From the NCBI GenBank assembly GCA_023415055.1, contig JAEZLZ010000078.1, positions 33,300 to 97,299 on the forward strand: DNA of 64,000 bases, read 5' to 3'. Numbering within the stretch: the first letter of the stretch is position 1; the number at the start of each line of letters is the position of its first letter. Below are positions 7,984 through 17,537 of the stretch, one piece after another. Source of the stretch: Bacillota bacterium. GTDB lineage: Bacteria; Bacillota; Clostridia; Lachnospirales; Lachnospiraceae. Position numbers and translations under genes: made by a program. The notes below the pieces were generated by a model. That model did no database searches, was not told the origin of the DNA, and saw nothing but the letters and a program-made list of their open reading frames with translations.

Positions 7984-9843
7984 TTACTTAATATCTACGA
8001 GAATTATTAGATCGGCGGATTTATCCTCTCCCTGCTCCCATTCACTTTGACTAAGATTATTCGCAATTACTGTCATGGAAGCCTTGTCATTCTCCGAACG
8101 GAAGGTCAATTCTGATGTAGATATCGGTTCATTCTTATTCCCTTTTCCGACAAAACCGGAAAACATTTGATTGTAATCAAACCGTAGCAGCTCCTGCCCC
8201 TGTTCATCTTCAATCAGGATACTCTGATTATTTTTATCCGCATTATCTACACGCAGATGATAATTACTTCCATTCACGGCAAAGCTGTTTGCCTTCAATT
8301 CTGCCATATTGTAGATACTTATTTGCAGCATATAATCATAACCTGCAACCGGAATAGGTTCTCCGGTATCACGACTGACATAAAAGCTCTGATACTCTTG
8401 CGAAGCATTATTATATCGGTCAAATCCAAAGGTCTTCTCAAAATCACCGGAAGTATAATATGGCTGGAGATAATGAATCGACTTTGTATAATCCATTCGA
8501 TCAAGGTAATCCAGTGAGGAGATGATATCCGCTTTCTCCTTTTCATCCAGATTATTGTTCGGTATTATGGAAGTATCAGAAAGCATCTCGTTTTTGATCA
8601 GTGTATTTCTAAGTCTCTCTGTCTGAGTAATCCTGCTGAGCGTGAATGCATCTACAGGCGGTATAATCGATATGGTCGACAATATAATCAGAATCGGAGC
8701 TATGATACCGTTTTTGCGTGTCGGAAGAATACTGAATATAATACCTGCAATCGTTGCAAAGACTCCGAATAAGATCACATAATAACGACCATAGGTAACA
8801 CCTATATCCGATATCTTTAAGCAGGAGGATAACGTCTGAAATAAGACCACCGGAATTAGCACCTTCGGAAATATCAAGCGGAACTTATTGGCAAAGGGAT
8901 TCTGAAGGGTGCTGGCAAGAATATATACTAAAATCACCGTAATTGAATAGCTGACCAACATTGGCTCCATTAGATTATCGCTCCAAAACTTTCCAGTGAT
9001 ATTCATAATAATATAAAGTAGCAGAATGATTGTAAATATTGCAGTGATAGGTATAATCACATATGAAATCAAAGTCTCTAAAAGCTTACCGGGTGTAGTT
9101 ATCTTTCGAAACTCATCCATACGGAGGTTGTCATCTCCCATGCCACTATCCGCTATAAGCTCCTCTACCGGTAATTGATTCTCACTTTGTGAAAGATGAG
9201 AAAACCTCTTCCCTTCCGGATCCTTAAGTAGCTCTTGCTTACGGGGGTAGAAGGGAATCATGCTCAGAAAATAGATTGGAGTCAGCAGTATAAAAATAAA
9301 ATTGGCTGCATGGACATATGCTTCATCATTTACGGAAAAGATCAATAAATCAGTTGCTCTGATGATTAAAACCACACCTAAGAACAATACACCGTCAAAA
9401 AACAATGCAATAAAAGAACTCTTAAATGCTGCCATAAAGCTTTCATTGATACTGATATGGCTTCGTATCGTCGGTATCCATAAAAATGCAATCAGTAAAA
9501 CAAAGCATATAGCAATCGTTCTAATCGTTACTACAACTTCCCATTCTGAACGGCGAATTAGCAGGTAGTAAACAGAAGAGGCAGCTACTGTCACCAGCAT
9601 AAAAATGATACGAAAGATCGGATTATCCAAAAATCTCTCATAAAATAACTGTAATACAACAAAGACTGCTGCACCTAACAAAAAGGTAACCAGTAATCTG
9701 GTATAATTGATGTCATACTCTGATACAATAGAGATTGCATTGGTCACAACCGCAGCAATCAATAAGATAATTGTCATCGGAAAGCGCATTACAGTATCCG
9801 TTAGTCCCTGCCATCTCTCCTTTAAATTTATTCTTCTATTCAT
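7984..9843 (-). CDS. DUF4153 polytopic membrane protein
   Basis: A 619-aa protein starting at MNRRINLKER (ATG 9843, GGAGG upstream). The first roughly 420 residues hold about ten to twelve hydrophobic helices; the last 200 are soluble and probably face outside, rich in short beta-type segments. The pattern and opening match the DUF4153 family of Firmicutes, whose function is unknown. Single gene on the minus strand; the opposite side is a uracil permease. A second protein of the related DUF4173 group is encoded at 55.1-56.8 kb. Confidence 0.75.
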   Translation of the reverse strand: MNRRINLKERWQGLTDTVMRFPMTIILLIAAVVTNAISIVSEYDINYTRLLVTFLLGAAVFVVLQLFYERFLDNPIFRIIFMLVTVAASSVYYLLIRRSEWEVVVTIRTIAICFVLLIAFLWIPTIRSHISINESFMAAFKSSFIALFFDGVLFLGVVLIIRATDLLIFSVNDEAYVHAANFIFILLTPIYFLSMIPFYPRKQELLKDPEGKRFSHLSQSENQLPVEELIADSGMGDDNLRMDEFRKITTPGKLLETLISYVIIPITAIFTIILLLYIIMNITGKFWSDNLMEPMLVSYSITVILVYILASTLQNPFANKFRLIFPKVLIPVVLFQTLSSCLKISDIGVTYGRYYVILFGVFATIAGIIFSILPTRKNGIIAPILIILSTISIIPPVDAFTLSRITQTERLRNTLIKNEMLSDTSIIPNNNLDEKEKADIISSLDYLDRMDYTKSIHYLQPYYTSGDFEKTFGFDRYNNASQEYQSFYVSRDTGEPIPVAGYDYMLQISIYNMAELKANSFAVNGSNYHLRVDNADKNNQSILIEDEQGQELLRFDYNQMFSGFVGKGNKNEPISTSELTFRSENDKASMTVIANNLSQSEWEQGEDKSADLIILVDIK

Positions 9844-10126
9844 AATATAATCCTCCATTCAAATATCACAAATAATATCCGTTAGTATATCAAACATAAC
9901 ACATATGTTCATTAATGATAATAACATTATTATACCACATTCCATAATCCATCAACTTAATATATATATTATCATACATTCTGTATAGTCCCGAAAATTA
10001 TCCTAATTTATTTTTAGTAATTCTTTTATTAATTATCAAAGTTTTTTATAAAATTGATACGATTCTATCTTTACAAAATGTCAAAAGTGTGTTTAAATAA
10101 AAAAAATCCCAGGAGGTAATAGTATT
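9844..10126. other. AT-rich divergent promoter region
   Basis: Between DUF4153 (minus) and uracil permease (plus). On the plus strand TTTACA and TTAAAT sit 17 bases apart near 10070-10099 and are the best candidate promoter for the permease; an AGGAGG site follows at about 10112. No PyrR-type leader or terminator is visible. Confidence 0.4.
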
Positions 10127-11500
10127 ATGGCTTCAAAGAATCAACCCCTCGGCTATCTGCCGGATGAAAGACCCCCGTTCGTGGAACTCTTCTTATTTGC
10201 ATTACAGCAGATTGTTGTAATGTTCCCTGCAACCGTTCTTGTTGCATTAATCACCGGATTCCACGTATCAACAACTATTTTTGCCAGCGGTTTTGCTACT
10301 CTCTGTTTCATCTTAATTACCGGAAGAAAGATCCCCCTTTATTACGGTTCCAGTTTCTCCTATATTGCCGCAATCGCTTCAATTATGGCAGCGGAACAAT
10401 TTGCAGGATATAGCTTGAACGACAAAATCTCTATCGCACAATTTGGTATCGTAATGTCAGGTTTCGTATCTATTGTTGCCGGTCTACTCATTCAACGAAC
10501 CGGTAGAAAAACCATCGACAAGATTCTCCCCCCTACAGTTACTGGTAGTATCGCAATGATTATCGGCTTATCACTTGCTGCTAATGCAATGGGTGATGCA
10601 GCTACTTTCCCCACCGTTGAAGAAGCACAGACAGCACTTGCTCAGAACATGGCTTGGGTTATCTCCATTATCACCCTTATTTCCACAATTGCATATTCAG
10701 TATACTTGAAGGGCAAGCTGAGTCAGTTGCCTATTCTTTTTGGCCTTTTGACAGGTTATGCCGCTGCAGTTGTCATCGGTCTCATAACCGGAGTACCCTT
10801 TGTTAACTTTAACACTATTGAATCCAGCAAAATATTCAGTCTTCCTGACTTCACTCTTCCGAAGCCTTCCTTGGCTGCAGTCGCAGCGATCATGCCAATC
10901 GCAATTGCTACCATTCCGGAATCCACCGCACATGTTTATCAGCTGGATATCTATGTAAATGATCTTGCTAAGAAAATGAAAAGCGGGAAGAAGTACAATA
11001 TTGCGGACAAGCTTGGCTTAAACCTGATTGGTGACGGTATTGGTGATATCGTATCCGGTATGATCGGTGGTCCCGCAGGTACAAACTACGGCGAAAATAT
11101 CAGTACCATGGCAATCTCCAAAGTGTTCTCGATCCCTGTATTAATCGCTGCTGCTTGTATTACAATGGTTATCTCCTGCTTCACTCCTCTGATCAACGTA
11201 GTTTACTCCATTCCCAAGGCAGTAATCGGTGGTCTCTCCATCTACTTATTTGGTGTAATCGCTGCACAGGGTATCACCATTATGATGGATCGTAAAGTAG
11301 ATATGTTCAAATCAAAGAACCTTGCAGTTATTGCTATCATCTTAATCATAGGACTTGGCGGAAGCTTCGGTTTTGAAGGAAATGGTATGATCCCGATGTT
11401 CGGCATGCAGTTCCCTGCACTTGCTACCGCAGCGGTAGTTGGTATCGTACTCAATCTTCTTCTCTCTATCGGAGATAAGGAAGAAACATCTGCAGAATAA
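10127..11500 (+). CDS. uraA: Uracil permease (NCS2 family)
   Basis: A 457-aa carrier with about 14 hydrophobic segments. The opening (LGYLPDERPPFVELFLFALQ) is typical of UraA/PyrP uracil:proton symporters, and the GSSFSYIA segment plus the ATIPESTAHVYQLD motif, carrying the conserved glutamate of helix 8, follow. It imports uracil for salvage. AGGAGG lies nine bases upstream of the ATG. It is monocistronic, ended by a hairpin at 11582-11633, and faces the purine permease convergently. Substrate call rests on close family resemblance; xanthine would be the alternative. Confidence 0.88.
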   Translation: MASKNQPLGYLPDERPPFVELFLFALQQIVVMFPATVLVALITGFHVSTTIFASGFATLCFILITGRKIPLYYGSSFSYIAAIASIMAAEQFAGYSLNDKISIAQFGIVMSGFVSIVAGLLIQRTGRKTIDKILPPTVTGSIAMIIGLSLAANAMGDAATFPTVEEAQTALAQNMAWVISIITLISTIAYSVYLKGKLSQLPILFGLLTGYAAAVVIGLITGVPFVNFNTIESSKIFSLPDFTLPKPSLAAVAAIMPIAIATIPESTAHVYQLDIYVNDLAKKMKSGKKYNIADKLGLNLIGDGIGDIVSGMIGGPAGTNYGENISTMAISKVFSIPVLIAAACITMVISCFTPLINVVYSIPKAVIGGLSIYLFGVIAAQGITIMMDRKVDMFKSKNLAVIAIILIIGLGGSFGFEGNGMIPMFGMQFPALATAAVVGIVLNLLLSIGDKEETSAE

Positions 11501-11581
11501 TTGATGATACGTATCTTCTAATTTACAAACAATATCTACTCTGTTGATATTCATAAAGAATGAAGTTCAAATCATTACAAG

Positions 11582-11633
11582 AATGAGAACCTCTATGAAT
11601 TGACTTTTCGTCACATGCATAGGGGTTCTCATT
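11582..11633 (+). terminator. Terminator of the uracil permease gene
   Basis: AATGAGAACCTCTATG pairs with CATAGGGGTTCTCATT over a loop of about 20 bases, then an AT tail. The following 190 bases to the next terminator (11634-11820) hold nothing recognisable. Confidence 0.65.
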
Positions 11634-11820
11634 TATATATTATTATATTGTATTTATCATGTCTAACTTCTATTTTTATCTCGAATACTTCCAACAAGAC
11701 GATTTACTTCTTATTATATACTACGATAGATAGGTATTTTTTCTCCCCATAGATATCTATTTGATAATTAATATTTGATTGTGCACTCTTTCGTAGGTTG
11801 ATCCGGTTTCTTAATATTCA

Positions 11821-11854
11821 AAAAAGGTGAAGCGTCTATCGACACTTCACCTTT
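11821..11854 (-). terminator. Terminator of the purine permease gene
   Basis: Minus strand AAAAGGTGAAGTGTC-GATA-GACGCTTCACCTTTTT: a 14-bp near-perfect stem with an A tract before and a T tract after, so it can work in both directions between the convergent permease genes. Confidence 0.8.
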
Positions 11855-11908
11855 TATCTGTAGTCACTTTATAAGAAGAGGAAACGATGTTCGGTTAGTT
11901 CATCCTTA

Positions 11909-13270
11909 TTATAAGATTGCTAAGATAACAAAATTAGCGATAAATAATGCGGAAGCAACCCATACTACAGGGCTAACATCCTTAGCCTTACCTTTCACGC
12001 ATTTAACAATAACGTAGAAAATAAAGCCGCCTGCAATACCATAAGAGATACTGTAGCAAAGAGCCATGAAGATAGCTGCGAAGAATGCAGGAATTGCTTC
12101 TTCAATATCGTCCCATTTGATTTCCTTGAAGGAAGAGATCATTAAGATACCTACTGCAATAAGAGCAGGAGATGTTGCCTGAGAAGGAACAATACTTACA
12201 ACTGGAGCAAACAGCATACTTACTAAGAATAATAATGCTGTTACTACGGAAGTTAAACCGGTACGTCCGCCTGCACCAATACCAGCTGCACTTTCAACAT
12301 AAGTAGTTGTATTGGAGGTACCTAAGATAGCACCAACACTGGTAGCAACAGAGTCAGCAAATAATGCCTTATCCATCTTGGACTTAAAGCCTTTACCTTC
12401 TTCCAATGCCTTCTCATCAGCATCATCAAAGATACCGGATCTTCTACCTGTTCCGATAAAGGTACCGATTGTATCGAAGGTATCAGATAAGCTGAATGCA
12501 AAGATTGTCATAAGAACCAACGGAATCTTAGAAGCATCAGCAAATAAGGACTGCATTCCATCTTTTCCAAATGCTGCAAATACAGTAGTTCCTAACTGAC
12601 TAAAGGAATCAGATAAACCTGTTGTTGCACTAAAGTCAAGATTAGTAACACCAAAAGGAATTCCAAGAATTGTAGTTGCTAAGATACCGATAATGATAGC
12701 TCCCTTAACCTGTAACAGAAGGAGAACTAAGATAATTGCAATACCGAGAATAGAAAGAACTAATGCCGGTGTATTAAGGGTAGAAAGAGCAGGAACTCCT
12801 GCACTAAAATTAATGAGACCGACATTTAAGAGGCCTATATAAGCGATAAAGATACCAATACCACCGCCGATTGCATTCTGTAAGCTCTCGGGGATCGCCT
12901 TAATAATCATCTTACGGATCTTTGTAACAGTAATAAAGATATTAATGAGACCACAGAGAAATACCATTGCTAATGCTTGCTGCCATGTAAAACCAAGACC
13001 GAAGCATACAGTATAGGTAAAGAACGCATTGAGGCCCATTCCGGGTGCCTGTGCATAAGGTACATTAGCAAATAAAGCCATTACTAAGGTACCAGCTACG
13101 GATGCAAAAATAGTAGCTAAAAAGACTGCCCCTGCCGGCATACCTGTCTGAGACAGAAGGCTGGGATTAACAAAGATGATGTAAGCCATCGCAAAGAATG
13201 TGGTAATACCTGCCATGACTTCTGTGGAAACATTAGTGCCATTTGCCTTAAGTTTAAAAAACTTTTCCAT
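11909..13270 (-). CDS. Guanine/hypoxanthine permease (AzgA-type NCS2)
   Basis: A 453-aa carrier starting at MEKFFKLKANG (ATG 13270; AAGGAGAG upstream). The AzgA/PbuG hallmark segments are present: EVMAGITTFFAMAYIIFVNP near the N terminus, NVPYAQAPGMGLNAFF, and the GTSNTTTYVESAAGI motif in the substrate site, with about 12 to 14 membrane helices. It takes up guanine, hypoxanthine or adenine for salvage. I looked for a purine riboswitch upstream and did not find one. Monocistronic with its own terminator. Confidence 0.88.
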   Translation of the reverse strand: MEKFFKLKANGTNVSTEVMAGITTFFAMAYIIFVNPSLLSQTGMPAGAVFLATIFASVAGTLVMALFANVPYAQAPGMGLNAFFTYTVCFGLGFTWQQALAMVFLCGLINIFITVTKIRKMIIKAIPESLQNAIGGGIGIFIAYIGLLNVGLINFSAGVPALSTLNTPALVLSILGIAIILVLLLLQVKGAIIIGILATTILGIPFGVTNLDFSATTGLSDSFSQLGTTVFAAFGKDGMQSLFADASKIPLVLMTIFAFSLSDTFDTIGTFIGTGRRSGIFDDADEKALEEGKGFKSKMDKALFADSVATSVGAILGTSNTTTYVESAAGIGAGGRTGLTSVVTALLFLVSMLFAPVVSIVPSQATSPALIAVGILMISSFKEIKWDDIEEAIPAFFAAIFMALCYSISYGIAGGFIFYVIVKCVKGKAKDVSPVVWVASALFIANFVILAIL

Positions 13271-13380
13271 AAAAACTCTCCTTTTAATTTTTTTTATAAA
13301 AAGAGAAATCATTTGATTCCCCCTATTATACTTTTCTCAGCAAAATCCAGTATAAAATCAAGTTGTAACACTGTTACATA

Positions 13381-13413
13381 TTCAAAAAAGCTAGCTCAGC
13401 AAGCATTTTTGAA
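13381..13413. repeat. Palindromic interspersed element (TTCAAAAA...TTTTTGAA)
   Basis: TTCAAAAAAGCTAGC-TCA-GCAAGCATTTTTGAA: near-perfect 33-bp palindrome with the same plan as the hairpin in the first 41-bp unit at 7780. On the minus strand it has a T tract and could act as terminator of the EF-G-like gene upstream of it. Confidence 0.65.
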
Positions 13414-13443
13414 TCATATAATAAGAGTTTTATTATCATTGGT

Positions 13444-13476
13444 TGGAGGCTATCTCAAATGGGAGTAGCCTCCATT
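13444..13476. terminator. Hairpin downstream of the EF-G-like gene
   Basis: GGAGGCTA pairs with TAGCCTCC (loop about 14). There is no clean T tract next to it, so on its own it is more an RNA 3'-end stabiliser; together with the palindrome at 13381-13413 it probably ends the minus-strand transcript. Confidence 0.45.
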
Positions 13477-13508
13477 GTAAGTTTAAAATCATCTTTATTC
13501 AATACGCA

Positions 13509-15599
13509 TTAATTTGCTTCTGCTTCTTCTTCCTTCGCATTCTCCTCCATTACCTTCTGCTGAACATCCGAAGGCGCCTGCTCATAACGAGCAAATTCAT
13601 AAGAGAAATCGCCGATACCACCGGTCATGGATCGAAGATCCGTAGAATATCCATAAAGCTCAGACATCGGAATATCAGCTACAATCTCCTGTCTGCCGCT
13701 TGCTACCGGATTCATACCGAGTACCCTGCCTCGACGTTTATTTAAGTCACCCATGATATCACCGGTAAATTTGTCCGGAACCACTACCTTAAGAGAGGCA
13801 ATCGGCTCTAAAAGTACAGGCGATGCTTCCATGAAGCCTTGTTTGAAGGCGTTGATGGTAGCCAATTTGAAGGCCATTTCGGAGGAGTCTACCGGATGGT
13901 AGGATCCATCCACCAGGGTTGCCTTTAAACCTACGACGGGATACCCTGCCAAGGGACCTTTCACAACACAATCTGCGATACCCTTCTCTACAGCCGGGAA
14001 ATAATTCTTCGGTACGGAACCACCAAAGATCTTCTCTTCAAAGATATAAGGTGTCTCCATATCGCCGGAGGGCTCAAATTCAATATGAACATCACCAAAT
14101 TGTCCATGTCCGCCGGATTGCTTCTTGTGTCTGCCCTGAACACGTACCTTCTTACGTAGAGTCTCTCTAAACGGTACTCTGGGCTTCATAATTTCAATTT
14201 CTACCTTATATTTATTAAGCAATTTACTTACAACTACATCAAGCTGCTGGTCACCGATACCATATAATAAGGTTTGTCTGTTTTCCTTATCGTTTACCAT
14301 CTTCAAGGTCAAATCTTCATCCATCAGCTTCTGAAGAGCTTGAGATACTTTATCATCATCACCCTTATTCTTGGTCTTAAAGCGCTGATTGGTGTATGGA
14401 GTTGAAACCTCGATACGGTCATAAGCAATCGGAGTAGCCTTCGTGGATAAGGTATCACCGGTCACTGTCTCAGATAGCTTACCGAGTGCACCAATATCAC
14501 CGGCATGAAGCTCATCCACCTCAATCTGCTCTTTACCGCGCAGTACGTAGATACGGTTTACCTTTTCCTCTGTTTCTTTATCGACATTATAAACTGTTAT
14601 ATCTGATTTTAATACACCGGAGCATACCTTGAACAGAGAGAATTTACCGATAAATGGATCGGCAATCGTCTTGAATACTCTGGCAGAGAAGGGTTTCTTC
14701 TCATCATAATTTGCTTCAAAGGTATCTCCTGTTTTTGCGTTCTTACCGCTCACACTCATTTTTGTCGGATCCGGGAAATACTTCTCAATTGCCTGTAATA
14801 ACATCGTTGTACCTTGCGCATGAACTCCTGATCCCATCATTACAGGAACTACAGTACCATCTATAACATTATTTCGGAGTGCAATAGAGATCTCTTCCTG
14901 GGTGAACTCTTCACCTGCAAAGTACTTATCCATCAATTCTTCGCTGGTCTCTGCTACTGCATCCAGTAATACTTCTCTGAACTTCGTAAGATTTTCCTGG
15001 CTATAGTCAGGGATCTCGCACTCAACATAGTTACTAGCCGTTGTAAATCTTCTTCCGGCCATTTTAACCACATTGACAAATCCCACAAATTTCTCATTCT
15101 CTCTAATCGGAATATGAAATGGAGCAATCTTCTTGCCATAAAGATCTGTTAATCTCTCAACCACTTCACGATAGCTTGCATTGTCATCGTCCATATCTGT
15201 GACAAAGAAAATTCTAGGCAAATGATACTTCTCACAATAATCCCATGCCTTCATCGTACCAACTTCAACTCCGGCTTTCGCTGAAATCACGATAACTGCT
15301 GCATCTGCAGCCTGTAAAGCTTCTTCTACCTCGCCGACAAAATCAAAATATCCCGGAGTATCCAAAAAATTAATCTTAATATCTTCAAATATAATAGGCA
15401 CTACTGTTGTACTGATAGAGAAGAGTCTCTTCTGTTCTTCCTTATCATAATCACTAATCGTATTTCCCTCTTCCACTTTTCCCTGACGTTTGAGTATTCC
15501 TGTTGTGTACGCTATGGCTTCGACTAAAGTAGTCTTGCCACAGCCACCGTGGCCTAACAAAACAACGTTGCGAATCTTTTCCGAAGTGTAAACATTCAT
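13509..15599 (-). CDS. EF-G-like translational GTPase (FusA2 type)
   Basis: A 696-aa protein with full EF-G layout. Start at MNVYTSEKIR (ATG 15599, GGAGGAAATCAG upstream). G1 is GHGGCGKTT (residues 16-24) and G3 DTPG (80-83). G4, normally NKxD, reads TDMD (134-137), so the asparagine and lysine that recognise guanine are replaced. Domain IV and the C-terminal domains are present, including GHGQFGDVHIEFEP and a C-terminal PMSELYGYSTDLRS. These second EF-G copies are common in Clostridia and lack a clear role; the true fusA normally sits with ribosomal genes. Not a tetracycline-resistance TetM by context. Monocistronic. Confidence 0.82.
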   Translation of the reverse strand: MNVYTSEKIRNVVLLGHGGCGKTTLVEAIAYTTGILKRQGKVEEGNTISDYDKEEQKRLFSISTTVVPIIFEDIKINFLDTPGYFDFVGEVEEALQAADAAVIVISAKAGVEVGTMKAWDYCEKYHLPRIFFVTDMDDDNASYREVVERLTDLYGKKIAPFHIPIRENEKFVGFVNVVKMAGRRFTTASNYVECEIPDYSQENLTKFREVLLDAVAETSEELMDKYFAGEEFTQEEISIALRNNVIDGTVVPVMMGSGVHAQGTTMLLQAIEKYFPDPTKMSVSGKNAKTGDTFEANYDEKKPFSARVFKTIADPFIGKFSLFKVCSGVLKSDITVYNVDKETEEKVNRIYVLRGKEQIEVDELHAGDIGALGKLSETVTGDTLSTKATPIAYDRIEVSTPYTNQRFKTKNKGDDDKVSQALQKLMDEDLTLKMVNDKENRQTLLYGIGDQQLDVVVSKLLNKYKVEIEIMKPRVPFRETLRKKVRVQGRHKKQSGGHGQFGDVHIEFEPSGDMETPYIFEEKIFGGSVPKNYFPAVEKGIADCVVKGPLAGYPVVGLKATLVDGSYHPVDSSEMAFKLATINAFKQGFMEASPVLLEPIASLKVVVPDKFTGDIMGDLNKRRGRVLGMNPVASGRQEIVADIPMSELYGYSTDLRSMTGGIGDFSYEFARYEQAPSDVQQKVMEENAKEEEAEAN

Positions 15600-15879
15600 T
15601 CTGATTTCCTCCAATACGCTTTTAGTAAGTAGTAGGGTCAATCACACTTTGCAAATGTAAGCAAAATGTTCGCCATCACAATTCAATTCCGGTGATTCAC
15701 TTAGTAGCGAGATTAGCTAAGTTATTCAGTTGTACGAGATGGGATTGATCTGTGACACCCATAGATACCTCTTAGTATATTTTACTAGACAAGCTGTACT
15801 TTTACAATAGTTTTATGTAAATATAAACAAACTTCTTTCTTTTATACGTTGAACCGTAACGCTTTAACGCATTATAGTA
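15600..15879. other. Gene-free stretch upstream of the EF-G-like gene
   Basis: About 280 bases that should hold the minus-strand promoter of the EF-G-like gene. No reading frame or recognised RNA motif was found. It merges into the plus-strand RNA candidate that begins after 15908. Confidence 0.4.
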
Positions 15880-15908
15880 TTGACACCGTAAAAATTACAG
15901 AGTATAAT
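15880..15908 (+). promoter_or_regulatory. Consensus sigma-A promoter
   Basis: TTGACA at 15880-15885, 17-base spacer, TATAAT at 15903-15908: a perfect consensus. No gene follows for 540 bases, so it probably drives a non-coding RNA or a long leader of aroF. Confidence 0.85.
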
Positions 15909-15914
15909 GGCAAA

Positions 15915-16245
15915 ACAGAAAGCTCATAAGACATATAAAAGTACATTAAAACCAGTGCATTGACATATTTAGAGGCAGTATCACCCCTAGTTCTAGAGAT
16001 TTCCCAGCGACGGTCGCACCAGTGCTGCCTATCAAATGAGAAGGCGGCTACCGGACACGCATCGTAATGCGATGCTTTGTACATTACCTCTGCAAATATA
16101 CTCTCGAAGCAGGGATAACTCTACCTAAAAAAATGTTCAGGTTACTGGTGACCGGTCTACTAAATGCACACAGGCTGAGAGAAAAAAAGTTAGTTATACA
16201 AAGTAATGATACATATAACTACTTAACGATGGTCGTCTCTCATTT
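15915..16245 (+). ncRNA. Putative structured non-coding RNA of unknown class
   Basis: Transcript predicted from the consensus promoter at 15880. Visible stems: AGGCAG...CTGCCT (15973-15978 with 16024-16029), GCATCG-TAA-TGCGATGC (16059-16075), GGTTAC...GTGACC (16140-16153), and TAGTTATA...TATAACTA (16190-16220). An outer GAGAGA...TCTCTC pair runs into ATTTTTAT, a possible terminator at 16242-16247. I checked by eye for RNase P (GAGGAAAGTCC), tmRNA, SRP, cobalamin, c-di-GMP and T-box cores and found none. It may be a regulatory RNA or an alternative long leader of aroF. Confidence 0.45.
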
Positions 16246-16248
16246 TTA

Positions 16249-16257
16249 TGCTATAAT
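16249..16257 (+). promoter_or_regulatory. Extended -10 promoter before aroF
   Basis: TGCTATAAT, an extended -10, with no strong -35. Transcription from here gives a leader of about 185 bases that contains a perfect stem at 16347-16376 (GGAAT-CTTCTATT...AATAGAAG-ATTCC). Confidence 0.55.
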
Positions 16258-16450
16258 AAATGTGTTGTGAGCAACATGAGTACAAAACACTCGATTGCAA
16301 GCTTACTTGCATGAATGTATAAGAGCAGAGTGCTACGTGCAGTATAGGAATGCTTCTATTATAATAGAAGTATTCCCATGATTGTAAGATTTTTTGAAAA
16401 AAAGTAAAAAATAATTGAAATGAGATAGATAGAAAGGGAGCAAAATTGTT

Positions 16451-17464
16451 ATGATTATTGTAATGAAGCCTCAGGCAAAAAAAGAGTCGATAGAAAGAAT
16501 TAAAAATTTAATAGAGTCCAGGGGGTTGGATGCCCATATTTCCGCCGGTAGAGAAGTAACCATCATCGGTGTTGTCGGTGATAAATCTAAACTCCGGGAT
16601 CAGAACCTGGAGATTTATGAGGATGTAGATAAAATTGTATCTGTTACCGAGAGCTATAAGCTGGCTAATCGAAAATTCCATCCGGAACCCTCGAAGGTTA
16701 AGGTAGGCAATGTTATCATTGGCGGAGATGAGCTCGTAATCATGTCCGGACCCTGTGCAGTAGAAAGCCAGGAGCAGCTAATGCAGACGGCGATTGCGAT
16801 CAAGAAGGCCGGAGCACAGATTTTACGCGGCGGAGCATATAAGCCAAGAACCTCTCCTTATGCATTCCAGGGTCTGGAGGAAGAAGGCTTACAATATATG
16901 AAGGAAGCCAGAGAGGCTACCGGTCTCCCGGTAATCTGTGAGGTCACCAGTTTAAATGCCATCGAAGCTGCAGTTAAATATGTCGATATGCTTCAGATCG
17001 GCGCAAGAAATATGCAGAACTTCTATCTGCTGAAGGAAGCCGGAAAATCCGGTCTCCCTGTATTATTAAAGCGAGGTCTTGCAGCAACCATTGATGAATG
17101 GTTGAATGCTTCAGAATATATTATAGCTGAGGGTAATCCGAATGTTGTTTTGTGCGAACGCGGTATCCGTACCTTTGAGACAGCTACTCGCAATACGTTA
17201 GATATCAGTGCAGTGCCTGTCATTAAGGAGAAGAGCCATCTTCCGATCATCGTTGATCCCAGCCATGCTACAGGGGTAAGAGCTTATGTGAAGCCACTTG
17301 CCATGAGCGCTGTTGCAGTTGGAGCAGATGGTCTGATGATTGAGACTCATCCGAACCCTTCCTGTGCATTATCCGATGGACCACAGTCTCTGACCTTCGA
17401 TCAGTTCGAGGAACTCACTAATACTCTCAGACCTCTGGCCTCATTGATGGGTAAAAAGTTTTAG
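16451..17464 (+). CDS. aroF: 3-deoxy-7-phosphoheptulonate synthase (DAHP synthase, type I beta)
   Basis: A 337-aa enzyme that condenses phosphoenolpyruvate with erythrose 4-phosphate, the first step of aromatic amino acid synthesis. Residues 1 to about 70 form the ferredoxin-like regulatory domain of the beta subfamily (MIIVMKPQAKKESIERI); the barrel follows with MSGPCAVESQEQ, GGAYKPRTSPY, RGLAATIDEWL and DPSHATG. AAGGGAG lies ten bases before the ATG. It opens an operon aroF-tyrA-aroA. The N-terminal domain in this family can mediate feedback by tyrosine or phenylalanine, which suits the tyrA neighbour. Confidence 0.95.
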   Translation: MIIVMKPQAKKESIERIKNLIESRGLDAHISAGREVTIIGVVGDKSKLRDQNLEIYEDVDKIVSVTESYKLANRKFHPEPSKVKVGNVIIGGDELVIMSGPCAVESQEQLMQTAIAIKKAGAQILRGGAYKPRTSPYAFQGLEEEGLQYMKEAREATGLPVICEVTSLNAIEAAVKYVDMLQIGARNMQNFYLLKEAGKSGLPVLLKRGLAATIDEWLNASEYIIAEGNPNVVLCERGIRTFETATRNTLDISAVPVIKEKSHLPIIVDPSHATGVRAYVKPLAMSAVAVGADGLMIETHPNPSCALSDGPQSLTFDQFEELTNTLRPLASLMGKKF

Positions 17465-17537
17465 CATTTACAGGAGCATGGTTTATATAAGTGATTTACC
17501 GTTTTTATTAATTCATATTTTATTTTAGGAGGTCTTC

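Noticed and set aside
13271..13440. Purine riboswitch before the guanine/hypoxanthine permease
   Set aside because: None of the conserved loop sequences of the purine aptamer is present on the minus strand.
13509..15599. Ribosomal protection protein (TetM-like)
   Set aside because: Length and N terminus follow FusA2-type EF-G paralogues; no mobile context or resistance leader is seen.
16067..16270. A 67-codon plus-strand frame upstream of aroF
   Set aside because: No ribosome binding site, no recognisable protein character, and it runs through RNA stems and the aroF promoter.
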